Both the position numbers and the translations under genes were made by a program. The notes beneath the pieces were generated by a model that was given only the letters and a program-made list of their open reading frames with translations, did no database searches and had not been told where the DNA came from. Positions 8,019-16,697 of a stretch of 64,000 nt of DNA are shown here, piece after piece. The stretch's first letter is position 1, and every line of letters begins with the position of its first letter. This stretch comes from Oligoflexales bacterium (GTDB lineage: Bacteria; Bdellovibrionota_B; Oligoflexia; Oligoflexales; JALZUQ01), in contig JALZUQ010000008.1 of assembly GCA_023301465.1 (NCBI GenBank), positions 1-64,000 of the forward strand. Direction: 5' to 3'.

Positions 8019-8627
8019 ATGATCATTGGCGTAATAAACGGCAGTCCAAGAAAAAACTCAAACTCCGAAAAAATTTCAAAATACTTTGAATCAACTATTA
8101 AGGCAGAAAAACTAGCCAATGAAGTTGAAATGTTTTCACTAAAAAACAATCCACTAGAATTTTGGCACCAAGGCTTTTGGGACCCTGCTTCTGAAGCAAG
8201 CAAAAACTGGAAACCATGGGCAACAAGGATTGAAAGATGCACATCTTTTGTGGTGATCTCACCAGAATATGGAGGTATGGCGACGGCATGCCTTAAAAAC
8301 TTTTTCACCATCTGTGGAGGTTCCTTGCTTGCACACAAACCAGCTATGATCGTTGCTGTTTCAAGCGGTGAAGGTGGGTCGTATGCTCAAGCGGAACTAA
8401 GAATGAGCTCATACAAAAATAACCGCATCTGTTTTATACCTGATCACATGGTTATAAAAAGAGCTGATGATATGCTTAATGGAGAACAAGCAGCTGCTGG
8501 AGAGGACGAACACATTCGCCAAAGAGTCTTTCACTCCCTAAAAAGCTTAAAAAGATACGACTTAGCATTACAAACGGTTCGAAGAAATGATGACTTTGAC
8601 TATAAAAGCTTCCCGTTTGGAATGTAA
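8019..8627 (+). CDS. NADPH-dependent FMN reductase family protein
   Basis: 202 residues with a flavodoxin-like fold. The N-terminal FMN phosphate loop is GSPRKNSNS (9-17), and the segment PEYGGMATACLKNFF matches the NAD(P)H-dependent FMN reductase family (SsuE/ArsH/YhdA-like). It probably reduces flavin or quinone in the cytoplasm; the substrate is not evident. ATG 8019 has AAGGA 7 bases upstream, so the open frame before it is not used. Just upstream lies an inverted repeat TTTGATT/AATCAAA (7981-8006) that might be an operator. Divergent from the oxidase operon. Confidence 0.8.
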   Translation: MIIGVINGSPRKNSNSEKISKYFESTIKAEKLANEVEMFSLKNNPLEFWHQGFWDPASEASKNWKPWATRIERCTSFVVISPEYGGMATACLKNFFTICGGSLLAHKPAMIVAVSSGEGGSYAQAELRMSSYKNNRICFIPDHMVIKRADDMLNGEQAAAGEDEHIRQRVFHSLKSLKRYDLALQTVRRNDDFDYKSFPFGM

Positions 8628-8748
8628 CTACCAAATATAATTGACCTTTTAAATTAGCAGGTAAAATCTAGGGCAATAAATCGGTAAGAGCTTGTCTTTT
8701 ATGATCAATTTTCATAGATTGTTGGCCTGCGAGAATGGAGAATTTAGC

Positions 8749-8904
8749 ATGGCTTCGGCAACAAGAAAATTAAAGATTAGAAGAGCGATCAACAAGGCAA
8801 GAGCTGGTAAGTCGCGTAAAAACTCAATCAAACTTCATGGTTCTACAAAACCAAACCTAGCTTTAAATAAGCCAAATGCAAATGAAAAGGCACAAACCAA
8901 GTAA
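8749..8904 (+). CDS. Small basic protein, unknown
   Basis: 51 residues, very rich in Lys and Arg (ASATRKLKIRRAINKARAGK at the start), with no hydrophobic segment. The ATG at 8749 has GGAG 8 bases upstream; the open frame continues further 5' but without an SD. The composition suggests nucleic-acid or ribosome binding, but no family is recognised. Its 3' end overlaps the CoaBC gene by 29 bases, so the two may be co-transcribed. A weak promoter-like TTGACC with TAAAAT 15 bases on lies at 8641-8667. Confidence 0.6.
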   Translation: MASATRKLKIRRAINKARAGKSRKNSIKLHGSTKPNLALNKPNANEKAQTK

Positions 8905-10105
8905 TCTGACTCAAACTTCTAAAGAAGCCCTTGAACGGACACGAGATCAAGATGTTGAGCAGATATCAAGATCTCTACAAGACGTTGAAGTTCAGGTGGT
9001 TATATCTGGCTCAATTGCAGCTGTTCAATCCATTAAATTTATTAGAAGCCTTCGAAGACTTGGAGCTAATGTTCACTGCCTGTTAACAGACGGTGGGCAA
9101 ATGTTTATCACAAAAACATCTTTAGAATGGGCATCACAAAACCCTGTGATCACCTCATTTTCTGGATTAAGTGAACATGCACTACCAAAAGACTTACTAT
9201 TGGTTGCACCTGCTAGTGGAAATTTTATTGCCAAAGCAGCCACAGGAATATGCGACAGCCCTGCAACAACTTTTTTTGCAAGTTACCTCGGAGCAAAACA
9301 AAAGACGATGGTGATTCCCACCATGCACGAAAACCTATACGACTCTAAAATTTTTCAAAAAAACCTAAAAACATTAAGCACAAATGGTGTTTATGTTTAT
9401 GAAGAGAATTCAGAAGAAGGCCGAAAGAAATTCCCAGACCCAGACAGACTTGCCATAGAAGCCTCTCACTTCTATCACTTAAATCAAAAGAAAATTTTCA
9501 TCAATATGGGCGGCACACAATCTAAGTTAGATGCTGTTCGCTTTCTTGGGAACACCTCGTCTGGAAGGCTTGGCTCAAGCATTACAGAAGAACTCTACAG
9601 ACGGGGATATGAAGTCGATGTTCTTATGGGGTCTGTCACCACAGAACCAAAATGCGGCAATATCACAAGAGCACTTTGGATTGAGGATTTCACAAAATAT
9701 ATCGAAGAAGCTCACTGGAATGATTATGATGGTGCAGTATGTTGCGGTGCAATTTTAGATTACAAAATTTCAAACCCTGCCAACGAAAAAACCTCATCAG
9801 GTAAAGACTCTTGGAGCATCTCTTTAGAACCAACAAAAAAACTCATTCCGATGATCCAACCAAAAGGCAAAAAGAAAGTCGGCTTTAAACTTTCTGAAGC
9901 CATGGACGAGGCAAGCAAGCAGAAACTTGTAAAGTCCTACGTGGATAAGTATAATCTTAGCCAGTTAGTCTTTAATGAAATTGGAGATGTTTCTCCTACT
10001 AGCCACAAGGCCACTATTTTCACAAAAGACAAAGAGACAAAGAACGCCATGAACCGTTCAGAAATAAGCCAGATTATCGCAGACCATATGGATGACAAAA
10101 ACTAA
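8876..10105 (+). CDS. coaBC: Divergent phosphopantothenoylcysteine decarboxylase/synthase (CoaBC)
   Basis: 409 residues. After a charged 35-residue leader comes the CoaC flavoprotein domain (about 38-175) with SGSIAAVQS, His101 in EHAL and the loop VAPASGNFIAKAATGICD. The CoaB domain (about 205-400) has MGGTQSKLDAVRFLGNTSSG. CoaBC ligates cysteine to phosphopantothenate and decarboxylates the product in coenzyme A synthesis. The usual PxMNxxMW motif reads PTMHENLY, so the Asn is His151 and the Trp is Tyr; some homologues vary here, but the whole chain is divergent. A role in another flavin-dependent decarboxylation cannot be excluded. Confidence 0.8.
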   Translation: MQMKRHKPSNLTQTSKEALERTRDQDVEQISRSLQDVEVQVVISGSIAAVQSIKFIRSLRRLGANVHCLLTDGGQMFITKTSLEWASQNPVITSFSGLSEHALPKDLLLVAPASGNFIAKAATGICDSPATTFFASYLGAKQKTMVIPTMHENLYDSKIFQKNLKTLSTNGVYVYEENSEEGRKKFPDPDRLAIEASHFYHLNQKKIFINMGGTQSKLDAVRFLGNTSSGRLGSSITEELYRRGYEVDVLMGSVTTEPKCGNITRALWIEDFTKYIEEAHWNDYDGAVCCGAILDYKISNPANEKTSSGKDSWSISLEPTKKLIPMIQPKGKKKVGFKLSEAMDEASKQKLVKSYVDKYNLSQLVFNEIGDVSPTSHKATIFTKDKETKNAMNRSEISQIIADHMDDKN

Positions 10106-10855
10106 ATGATCGGCAAACTCATTAGATGGATACAGTTTTGGATTGCTTTTCCTATTGCAACCCTACTCACTACATCTTTTGCTGGTGTGGTTTGGGTTTT
10201 GATGGCTCTCTCCATGATCAACGACAAGACTGCTGCTAACCTAGTTCACAATTCAGGTATTTTTTGGTCCTATTTTATTTTTTTTGGCATGAAACCTTGG
10301 TGGAGCATCAAGGTTATAGATAGACATAAACTGGCAAAAGACCAAGGAGCAACAGTTATAGTATGCAACCATCAATCTGTTGCAGATATTTGGTCAGCTT
10401 ATTTTTTGAGTATGCAGTTTTGCTGGCTATCGAAAGCAGAGGTCTTCAAACTGCCATTGATCGGCAAAGCCATGCGTGTTGCTGGGTATATTCCTTTAGA
10501 CCGAAAGAGCCGTGAAAGCCGTGCAAATGTCCTCGAGCTTTGTCGCAACCGCTTGCAACAAGGGATATCCATGTTTTTCTACCCAGAGGGCACACGCTCA
10601 AAGGATGGACGCATCAAAACCTTTCATATGGGTGCATTTCAACTAGCTACTGAAGAAAAAGTCACGCTTCAACCTGTCATTATTTTGGGAACAAAATCTT
10701 TATTTATTAAAGGTGGCGGAATTCCCGGCGTTGCAAGAGTAAAGCTCAAAGTATTAGACCCCATCACCTTTGAAGAGTCTCGCAGCAAAGATGAACTCAA
10801 AAAAGTGTGTCACGAGATCATGGTCTCTGAACTTCAAAAACTAGAAAAGTCTTAG
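10106..10855 (+). CDS. 1-acyl-sn-glycerol-3-phosphate acyltransferase (PlsC family)
   Basis: 249 residues, beginning at the base after the CoaBC stop. Two N-terminal membrane segments (about 9-38) precede the acyltransferase domain. The catalytic HxxxxD motif is NHQSVAD (His89, Asp94), and the substrate-binding motif FYPEGTRS lies at 158-165. Such enzymes add the second acyl chain to lysophosphatidic acid in the inner membrane. The motifs are intact and the length is normal. A paralogue with another acyl acceptor is possible, as bacteria often carry several. Confidence 0.92.
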   Translation: MIGKLIRWIQFWIAFPIATLLTTSFAGVVWVLMALSMINDKTAANLVHNSGIFWSYFIFFGMKPWWSIKVIDRHKLAKDQGATVIVCNHQSVADIWSAYFLSMQFCWLSKAEVFKLPLIGKAMRVAGYIPLDRKSRESRANVLELCRNRLQQGISMFFYPEGTRSKDGRIKTFHMGAFQLATEEKVTLQPVIILGTKSLFIKGGGIPGVARVKLKVLDPITFEESRSKDELKKVCHEIMVSELQKLEKS

Positions 10856-10859
10856 AGCC

Positions 10860-11714
10860 ATGCATTGGATTCTTATACTGATATTCTTGTTACAGCTACC
10901 TTTCCTCTTGGCATTTGATAAATTGTCATTTGACAAATCATCACTTGATAAACCGCCTTTGAATAAAAAAAACAAAACCAGAATCGCGTCTCTCGCATTG
11001 GTTACGGATGAGATCCTTGTAGACCTTAAGCTTCCAAAAGACCAGTACGAGATGATACTACTGTCACACTTTAGCCAAAAAAAATCTTATTCAAACATTC
11101 ACGTAAAAAACGTTCCACTTTTTTATGGAGAACCAGAAGAAATAGCAAAAGCAAAGCCCGATATTGTTTTATACGCCTCATTCAATAGACCAAGCATTAA
11201 AAACTACATCAAAAATCAAAAGTTTAAAGCCGTTGAATTAAAGAGTTTTCAAAGCATTGAAGACATTAAAAAAAACACCTTGATGATTTCTGATGCCGTT
11301 GGTTATCAACGTGGAGCAAACAAGCTCGTCAAAGACATGAACATCAAACCATGCAAAGAAGCGTCTAGGAAATCCATTCTAAGTTATTCAGAAAACTTAG
11401 TCTTTTCTGGTAAGAAATCCCTTTTGAATGATTTGCTATCTCAAGTTGGGTTTCAATATGCCCCAGCAGATATTGTCTTGGGACCATATGGAAAAATAAC
11501 AGAAGAAAAAATCATCAGCATGAAACCTCACTACCTTTTGGTAGATGATCTTCAAAAAATAAAAGACTCAGGATCTTGGCACTACGTTCTTAAAAACAAA
11601 CCAAAAATAATCAGAGTTCCAAGAAAAATACTTTCTAGTGTTAATCACTATGCATTTCGTTTAACTCAATTGATATGCCAGCAGATCAAAACCACGCAAA
11701 AAAGAATGAAGTGA
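10860..11714 (+). CDS. Substrate-binding protein of metal-chelate/B12-type ABC importer
   Basis: 284 residues with a signal peptide (1-18). Directly after it comes a short repetitive linker of near-copies of FDKLS/FDKSS/LDKPP/LNK (19-36) encoded by imperfect 15-base repeats. The rest fits a helical-backbone periplasmic binding protein of the BtuF/FepB type (segments KPDIVLYASFNRP and MKPHYLLVDD). It is short and poorly conserved. It precedes a FecCD-type permease and an ATPase by 1 base and overlap, making one importer for an iron chelate, cobalamin or similar; the ligand cannot be told from sequence. Confidence 0.75.
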   Translation: MHWILILIFLLQLPFLLAFDKLSFDKSSLDKPPLNKKNKTRIASLALVTDEILVDLKLPKDQYEMILLSHFSQKKSYSNIHVKNVPLFYGEPEEIAKAKPDIVLYASFNRPSIKNYIKNQKFKAVELKSFQSIEDIKKNTLMISDAVGYQRGANKLVKDMNIKPCKEASRKSILSYSENLVFSGKKSLLNDLLSQVGFQYAPADIVLGPYGKITEEKIISMKPHYLLVDDLQKIKDSGSWHYVLKNKPKIIRVPRKILSSVNHYAFRLTQLICQQIKTTQKRMK

Positions 11715-11715
11715 T

Positions 11716-12705
11716 ATGAACAAAAATACATTCTTTATCATTATTATGCCTCTACTTACTTTGGTCACTGCGTTAGAGTTTGGGTCAACAAGCTTTTCAA
11801 TATTTCAATCAGAGTGGCCTGCAGTTTTCCAAGAAGGTATCTTTCGTTTAAGACTGACTAGGGTTTGCGTGGCTTTTTTCTCTGGAAGCTTTCTAGCCGT
11901 AGCAGGAGTGCTTAGCCAAACTATTTTTCAAAACCCTCTTGCAACACCTACCGTTTTGGGAACTGCTTCTGGTGCAAGCTTTGGAGCTGTGCTCACTTTT
12001 CTTTTAACTGGTTCCATGGGCGTCTCCATTGGCTTTGGGGCAACAAGTGGTGCACTGATATCGACATCACTTCTATTTTGGTTTATCAAAATACAAAAGC
12101 ACAACTTAGAGGTGGGACGACTTTTATTATTTGGAATTGCCCTCAACACATTGTTTTCAGCCATGAGTATGCTTATGATTTCAATATTACTTTCAAAGGA
12201 AATCAACGTTCCAGACATCATGTACTGGCTATATGGAGAGGTAGCCGGTAAAGGGAGCACCGAAATCATTTTTGGTTTTTTATCGTTTTTCATCTGCTTG
12301 ATACCTTTATTGCTATTTTCAAGACCAATTGACAAACTCCAACTTGGAATGAACTTAGCAGCTTCTCAAAATAGAAAAGTTCATATCGTCCTTTATTTTT
12401 GTCTGTTTATGATTGCAGCGTTGGTCGGAAGTAATATGTTTTTAACAGGGTTTATACCTTTTGTTGGCTTGATTATTCCTATTATCAGTAGGTTTTTACG
12501 TGGAAACCGCATCAACAACATGCTTCTACCTAGCGTACTACTAGGAGGGAGTTTTACGGTTGCAGCAGACCTTATCTCCAGAACCATCTTAAAAGAAATC
12601 CCTATACAGATTGGTGCAATGACTGCCGTAGTAGGTGCTCCAGTCTTCATTTATTTTTTAGTACAAGATCGTTTTCAAATGACTGGGATAAAACAAGGTG
12701 ATTGA
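11716..12705 (+). CDS. FecCD/BtuC-family ABC permease
   Basis: 329 residues with about ten hydrophobic helices. Family hallmarks are RLTRVCVAFFSGSFLAVAG near the N-terminus, the FQNPLATPTVLGTASGA loop, and GFIPFVGLIIPIISR near residue 255, the segment that contacts the ATPase. This is the inner-membrane channel of an iron-chelate or vitamin B12 importer. It begins 1 base after the binding-protein gene and overlaps the ATPase start by 8 bases, so the three are one operon. Confidence 0.93.
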   Translation: MNKNTFFIIIMPLLTLVTALEFGSTSFSIFQSEWPAVFQEGIFRLRLTRVCVAFFSGSFLAVAGVLSQTIFQNPLATPTVLGTASGASFGAVLTFLLTGSMGVSIGFGATSGALISTSLLFWFIKIQKHNLEVGRLLLFGIALNTLFSAMSMLMISILLSKEINVPDIMYWLYGEVAGKGSTEIIFGFLSFFICLIPLLLFSRPIDKLQLGMNLAASQNRKVHIVLYFCLFMIAALVGSNMFLTGFIPFVGLIIPIISRFLRGNRINNMLLPSVLLGGSFTVAADLISRTILKEIPIQIGAMTAVVGAPVFIYFLVQDRFQMTGIKQGD

Positions 12706-13381
12706 ACTATCTAACATATCTTTCTCATACAAGAACAAGAAAGTTTTTGATGGATTAAATCATCATTTTCATGGATCTACGGTGTTAATGGGAAAAAACG
12801 GTAGCGGTAAGTCAACCCTTCTTAAAATCATTGCAGGTATTCAAAAAACAGATAATGGCAAAGTGAAACATCAGACGACGAGAATTACATGGCAGCCTGC
12901 TACCTCCCACCTCAAAACAAGCTTAAGAGTTGGCGAGTTCATTGAAATATATTTTGATGGATATTCTAAAACTCAAATGCAAGAAGCCAAAAAATTTCTA
13001 GATAGTTTTTTTGGGTTTTCTTCTTTTCAAAAACCCATTGTTGAGTGTAGCTCTGGAGAGATACAAATGATTTTACTTAGCTGTTCTCTAAACGTCTCCT
13101 CTGATCTTTTGCTACTTGATGAACCCCTTAGCTACCTTGATACGAAAACAAAAATACACACATCCCAATACCTAAAAAATTTCAAGACCCCTATCATCTT
13201 GACTTCTCATGAGTCTTGGCTTGTATGGAGTATTTTTGAACATTGCACCAAGCTTCAAGACTCCAAGCTTCAGAGCGTTGAGACAATGGAAGGCTATTTA
13301 TCAGAGCTCCATAAGATGACAAATATCCACCACCAATCCGTTGGTTCTTTTGTGCTACCTCGTGAAAGCCAACTAAAATGA
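12698..13381 (+). CDS. ABC importer ATPase (FecE/BtuD type)
   Basis: 227 residues. It has Walker A GKNGSGKST (32-40), a Q-loop at Gln66, an ABC signature CSSGEIQ (117-123, departing from LSGGQ) and Walker B LLLLDEP with Glu142. The switch His is likely in LTSHES. It is slightly short for the family (usually about 250). It energises the FecCD-type permease encoded directly upstream, whose end it overlaps by 8 bases (GTG start). Its stop overlaps the next gene as ATGA. Confidence 0.92.
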   Translation: MIELSNISFSYKNKKVFDGLNHHFHGSTVLMGKNGSGKSTLLKIIAGIQKTDNGKVKHQTTRITWQPATSHLKTSLRVGEFIEIYFDGYSKTQMQEAKKFLDSFFGFSSFQKPIVECSSGEIQMILLSCSLNVSSDLLLLDEPLSYLDTKTKIHTSQYLKNFKTPIILTSHESWLVWSIFEHCTKLQDSKLQSVETMEGYLSELHKMTNIHHQSVGSFVLPRESQLK

Positions 13382-14481
13382 GTACTTTTCATGAGCTACT
13401 AAATGACCGACTGATCACACAAAACGATCATACTTCTAAAGAGACTCTACCAATTTTTATTGCCCCGATGGTTGGCTTAAGCCATGTTGCTACCCGCGAG
13501 TGGCTAAGATGCTTTATACCCAAAAACTACCGTGTCTTGATGTTTAGCGAGATGCTTTCATCAAGAAGAATCCCAAACCAAAACATAGACCACATAGAAA
13601 AACTCAGTGTCTCTAACTCAGAAAAAGAAGAATATAGCTGGATCCCTCAACTTTTGATTAACGAAGAACGCTTTATTGAACCAAGTATTCAAAGACTTGC
13701 TGCCTATCAACCTTGGGGGTTCGATATTAATATGGGTTGCCCCGTAAAGCACACCCTCAAGCATAACTGGGGCTTTCGCTTGATGGGAGATCCGCAATAC
13801 GCAAAACAAATTGTCTCCTGGGCAAGAGATTGTTACGACGGGCCATTGAGTGTCAAACTTAGATTAATTGAAAACGAGTCTGAAACAATTCCATACATGG
13901 TCAACTTTATCAAAGAAATCACCGATGCTGGTGCAAATTGGATAACCCTACACGGGAGATTTCAAACTCAACACCATAAAGGTGCACCAAGGTGGGATAT
14001 CCTTGAGTCTGTTACCAAAAAGATAGATATTCCTATGGTGGTTAATGGTGGTATTCAATCCAGTGAAGATATGCACCAACTACTACAAGTCAAAAAGTTT
14101 GCAGGCATTATGATTGCAAGAGCTGCACTTGTAAAACCATGGCTAGTTTGGCAATACATTCACGAACATATTGAAAAAAAACCGCCTATGGAAATAGATG
14201 GATTTGAACTGCCACAAACTCCAAAAGATGAAGGGAGTTTTTATATTAAAAGCCTTCAAGTCTACTGCAAAAAACTAGACGAGTACTATAAATGTGAAAC
14301 CTATAAATTGGAACGTTTACTATTTTTGATTACTTATGGTGTGAAGTGGTTTGATTTTGGGCATTCTTTTTGGAAAGGGTTTTTAAAGAAAAAAACTTGG
14401 ATCCACGCAAAAGAATGGCTTAACTATTATCATGAGAACCACCAGTTAACGATGTCCCAAAGCTACTCTCTCAGAAATTAA
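13378..14481 (+). CDS. tRNA-dihydrouridine synthase (Dus family)
   Basis: 367 residues, an FMN-binding TIM barrel that reduces uridines in tRNA D-loops. Visible motifs are the N-terminal FIAPMVGLSHVATR, the catalytic cysteine in NMGCPVKHTLK (Cys121), SVKLRL (Lys160), LHGRFQTQHHKG and the phosphate-binding VVNGGI and IMIARAAL. After Cys121 the usual GaG(A/G)aL reads HNWGFRL, which is unusual. It is coupled to the ABC importer operon by an ATGA overlap, though no functional link is obvious. Which Dus subtype it is cannot be told. Confidence 0.9.
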   Translation: MSTFHELLNDRLITQNDHTSKETLPIFIAPMVGLSHVATREWLRCFIPKNYRVLMFSEMLSSRRIPNQNIDHIEKLSVSNSEKEEYSWIPQLLINEERFIEPSIQRLAAYQPWGFDINMGCPVKHTLKHNWGFRLMGDPQYAKQIVSWARDCYDGPLSVKLRLIENESETIPYMVNFIKEITDAGANWITLHGRFQTQHHKGAPRWDILESVTKKIDIPMVVNGGIQSSEDMHQLLQVKKFAGIMIARAALVKPWLVWQYIHEHIEKKPPMEIDGFELPQTPKDEGSFYIKSLQVYCKKLDEYYKCETYKLERLLFLITYGVKWFDFGHSFWKGFLKKKTWIHAKEWLNYYHENHQLTMSQSYSLRN

Positions 14482-14547
14482 CTAATAACAGAGCTTTTGC
14501 GGTCCTGAAGCTTTTCAAAAGAACCAATAAATAATCTTTAAATTGTA

Positions 14548-14584
14548 GAAACGACTTCTAAACCTAAGGAATACAAGTCGTTTC
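14548..14584. terminator. Hairpin between convergent genes
   Basis: A perfect 10-base-pair inverted repeat, GAAACGACTT (14548-14557) and AAGTCGTTTC (14575-14584), with a 17-base loop. It sits between the dus gene and the convergent histone gene, where a bidirectional terminator would be expected. No long U-run follows on either strand, so termination by this element is uncertain. Confidence 0.4.
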
Positions 14585-14612
14585 ACCAATGATTTGATCG
14601 TCACAAAGACGC

Positions 14613-14795
14613 TTAATCGAAATCTCTATCCATTACCGTTTTACGTTTGGCATCTTGAGCAGTCGTGATTGCTTTACCGCATTCACGCTCGATGATTTCC
14701 GTCAATTTGGCCATAACCGTAGCAGAAGTAGACATTCCACTTTTTTCTTTGATGAGTTTTTTTATTTTACTCGCGACAACTAAGACTTCTGACAT
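14613..14795 (-). CDS. Bacterial histone (Bdellovibrio HBb-type)
   Basis: 60 residues, close in length and layout to the bacterial histone Bd0055 (HBb) of Bdellovibrio bacteriovorus. A short first helix (about 5-18, VASKIKKLIKEKSG), loop MSTS, a long central helix (about 23-48) and the second loop with the histone-fold signature RKTVMDRD (51-58) are visible. As in HBb, the third helix is very short. HBb dimers bind and bend DNA and are abundant nucleoid proteins. ATG 14795 has AAGGG 8 bases upstream. A promoter-like TTAGAC/TAATAT pair lies immediately upstream but would leave almost no leader. Convergent with dus. Confidence 0.88.
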   Translation of the reverse strand: MSEVLVVASKIKKLIKEKSGMSTSATVMAKLTEIIERECGKAITTAQDAKRKTVMDRDFD

Positions 14796-14888
14796 AACAT
14801 CAACCCTTTATATTACTTGGTATTGATGAGAGTCTAACAGAAAGAATTTAGGGTTTTCCAGCGATAAGTGGCCCGTGGGCCAATTTTG

Positions 14889-15173
14889 TTACGATTTTGA
14901 ACTGCCTTCCATGTAAAGGCACCAATCTATTGGAGAAAGATCTCTTTTCTTTTGATTACAATCTAGGCAACAAGCCACCAAATTTGCTTTTTTGCTCTTT
15001 CCACCCATGATTAAAGGCATCACATGGTCCATTGTCAGCTGTTTTGCACCTACCTGAGACTTACAATAATAGCACTCACCAGCAGAAATTTTTCGGTTCC
15101 ACCAGTTGGATTTTTTCAATAAGCGAGCTTTTTGTTTTTCTTGAGCTATCTGAGCTGTAAGTGACTCTGTCAA
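14889..15173 (-). CDS. HNH endonuclease-domain protein
   Basis: 94 residues. A charged helical leader (1-30) is followed by a zinc-type HNH domain: CYYC (Cys34, Cys37), the catalytic DH pair (Asp49, His50), Asn64 and a second pair in CCLDC (Cys69, Cys72). Stand-alone HNH proteins of this size cut or nick DNA, but many are of unknown role. The start is TTG 15173 with AGGA 5 bases upstream, only 2 bases after the stop of the ABC permease gene, so it is translated with the exporter operon. Confidence 0.85.
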   Translation of the reverse strand: MTESLTAQIAQEKQKARLLKKSNWWNRKISAGECYYCKSQVGAKQLTMDHVMPLIMGGKSKKANLVACCLDCNQKKRDLSPIDWCLYMEGSSKS

Positions 15174-15175
15174 AA

Positions 15176-15949
15176 CTATCCTGCAATATCTTTATTATTA
15201 AATACCCACCCAGTTAGCGGTAACACGATCAATAGGATCCCACAACCGTATAAGCCAGTATACAAGACATTATCCCATGGTATTGGCAACGTGAAGTCAT
15301 ACACAATTGAAGTCTTAATAAACCGTTGTAAGTTCCAGACCCCAGCAACACCTTCAACAGTTGAGCGAATCCACTGAGGTGTCGTCTCAGATAGAGCTGA
15401 AACAGCGACTGGAGCTAACAACCCTAAAAACCACAAACACACACTACTAAATAAAGCAATATTGGAACCTGCAAAACTACAGAAGAAAAGTCCAATACCA
15501 CCAAGAATGACCCATAAAAAAATTATATTTAAAAAGATGACTAATTGCCTAAGGCTCATAATACTCTGGCCATCCATCAATAGACAAACTTGCCAACCAG
15601 CAATCATCAACGCCCCAGCAAATAAAAGCACAGAAGAAAGCCCTAAAAACTTTCCGATAACCCACTGAGAGCGGCTAATAGGAGTGCTAAGCTGTAACTC
15701 CATGACCCCTTCTGCTTTTGAGTCCCCCATCAGTTTGACTGCCCAAAAGATCGAAAGAAATCCACCCATTAAGTGAAAACCAAAACTAGCAACTTCCATC
15801 ATCACTTTTGTGAAGTCGCCATGAGCCCAATCACTAATAAGAACAGACATTCCCAAAAAACAAAAAAGAGCAATAGAAAATGGAACAAAAACCTTATCTC
15901 TAAGAAGTTGTAAAAATGTAGACACCCAAATAGAACGAATTTTATTCAT
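15176..15949 (-). CDS. ABC-2 type exporter permease
   Basis: 257 residues with six hydrophobic helices and the segment GVMELQLSTPISRSQWVIGKF, typical of ABC-2 permeases (ABC-2 family 2 type). ATG 15949 was chosen: AAGGG lies 7 bases upstream, and it overlaps the ATPase stop by 8 bases. A frame open to 15964 is less likely. With the upstream ATPase it forms an exporter of unknown substrate; such pairs move lipids, peptides or drugs, or serve gliding and copper processing in other bacteria. Confidence 0.87.
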   Translation of the reverse strand: MNKIRSIWVSTFLQLLRDKVFVPFSIALFCFLGMSVLISDWAHGDFTKVMMEVASFGFHLMGGFLSIFWAVKLMGDSKAEGVMELQLSTPISRSQWVIGKFLGLSSVLLFAGALMIAGWQVCLLMDGQSIMSLRQLVIFLNIIFLWVILGGIGLFFCSFAGSNIALFSSVCLWFLGLLAPVAVSALSETTPQWIRSTVEGVAGVWNLQRFIKTSIVYDFTLPIPWDNVLYTGLYGCGILLIVLPLTGWVFNNKDIAG

Positions 15950-16697
15950 GACCTTTCCCTTCAAAATAGTTTAGGATTTCATCGACACTTCTCTTCTTTC
16001 CAGCGGCATCTAAAACACTGCCAGAAAATGCCAGCTCACCAAATCTAAGAATATTTAAAGAATCGCAATTATTTAAAATAGCCTCAATTTCATGAGTACA
16101 TAAAATCACTGTTTTATTATTTGATTTTAACGCTTCAATCCATGAAGACATATCCCGCCTACCTATTGGATCAAGGCCCGCAAATGGTTCATCTAATATA
16201 ATAATCTCTGGATCATGAGACACCGCACAACACCAACTAACTCTTCTAGCTAAACCTTTTGAAAGTTGAGATATTTTTTTGTTTCGATGCGTCCATAAAC
16301 CTGCTTCTTTTAACAAGCTATTGATACGCTTTTTACTTTGTTCTTTTGTTTGACCACTTGAACTTTGAAAAAGTTTATTTTGAAAAAAAATAGTTTCTGC
16401 CACCTTTAAGTTCTTTGGAAGCTTACTAATTTCAGGCATATACCCAAGTATACCTCTAGCCTTTTGATCAATGAGTTTATCATTGATTTTAATCTCTCCA
16501 CTATCAGGTCTTATTAAGCCAAAAATCATTTTAATCGTTGTAGTTTTTCCAGCACCATTATGCCCTAAAAGACCTGTGCATTTCCCAGATAAAAAAGACA
16601 GATCAAGATTTTTTACAACAGATGTACTCTTTTTAAGGATATCTGATGAAAAAGTTTTTTGAAGCTTCGTGATCTCTAATGCGTTATTTGAACTCAT
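15942..16697 (-). CDS. ABC exporter ATPase
   Basis: 251 residues. Walker A is GHNGAGKTTT (45-54), the signature is LSKGLARR, and Walker B is IIILDEPFAGLDPIGRRD, all typical of the ABC-2-linked ATPases (CcmA/NatA-like). The switch His is in LCTHEIEAI. It partners the permease encoded downstream. Its start ATG overlaps the stop of the preceding TPR-like gene (ATGA), so the three genes are an operon. Confidence 0.93.
   Translation of the reverse strand: MSSNNALEITKLQKTFSSDILKKSTSVVKNLDLSFLSGKCTGLLGHNGAGKTTTIKMIFGLIRPDSGEIKINDKLIDQKARGILGYMPEISKLPKNLKVAETIFFQNKLFQSSSGQTKEQSKKRINSLLKEAGLWTHRNKKISQLSKGLARRVSWCCAVSHDPEIIILDEPFAGLDPIGRRDMSSWIEALKSNNKTVILCTHEIEAILNNCDSLNILRFGELAFSGSVLDAAGKKRSVDEILNYFEGKGHE

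Noticed and set aside
11716-13381. Naming the importer btuCD with a cobalamin riboswitch
   Set aside because: No B12-box-like sequence or riboswitch fold is seen upstream; the genes run on from the acyltransferase gene, so the ligand stays open.
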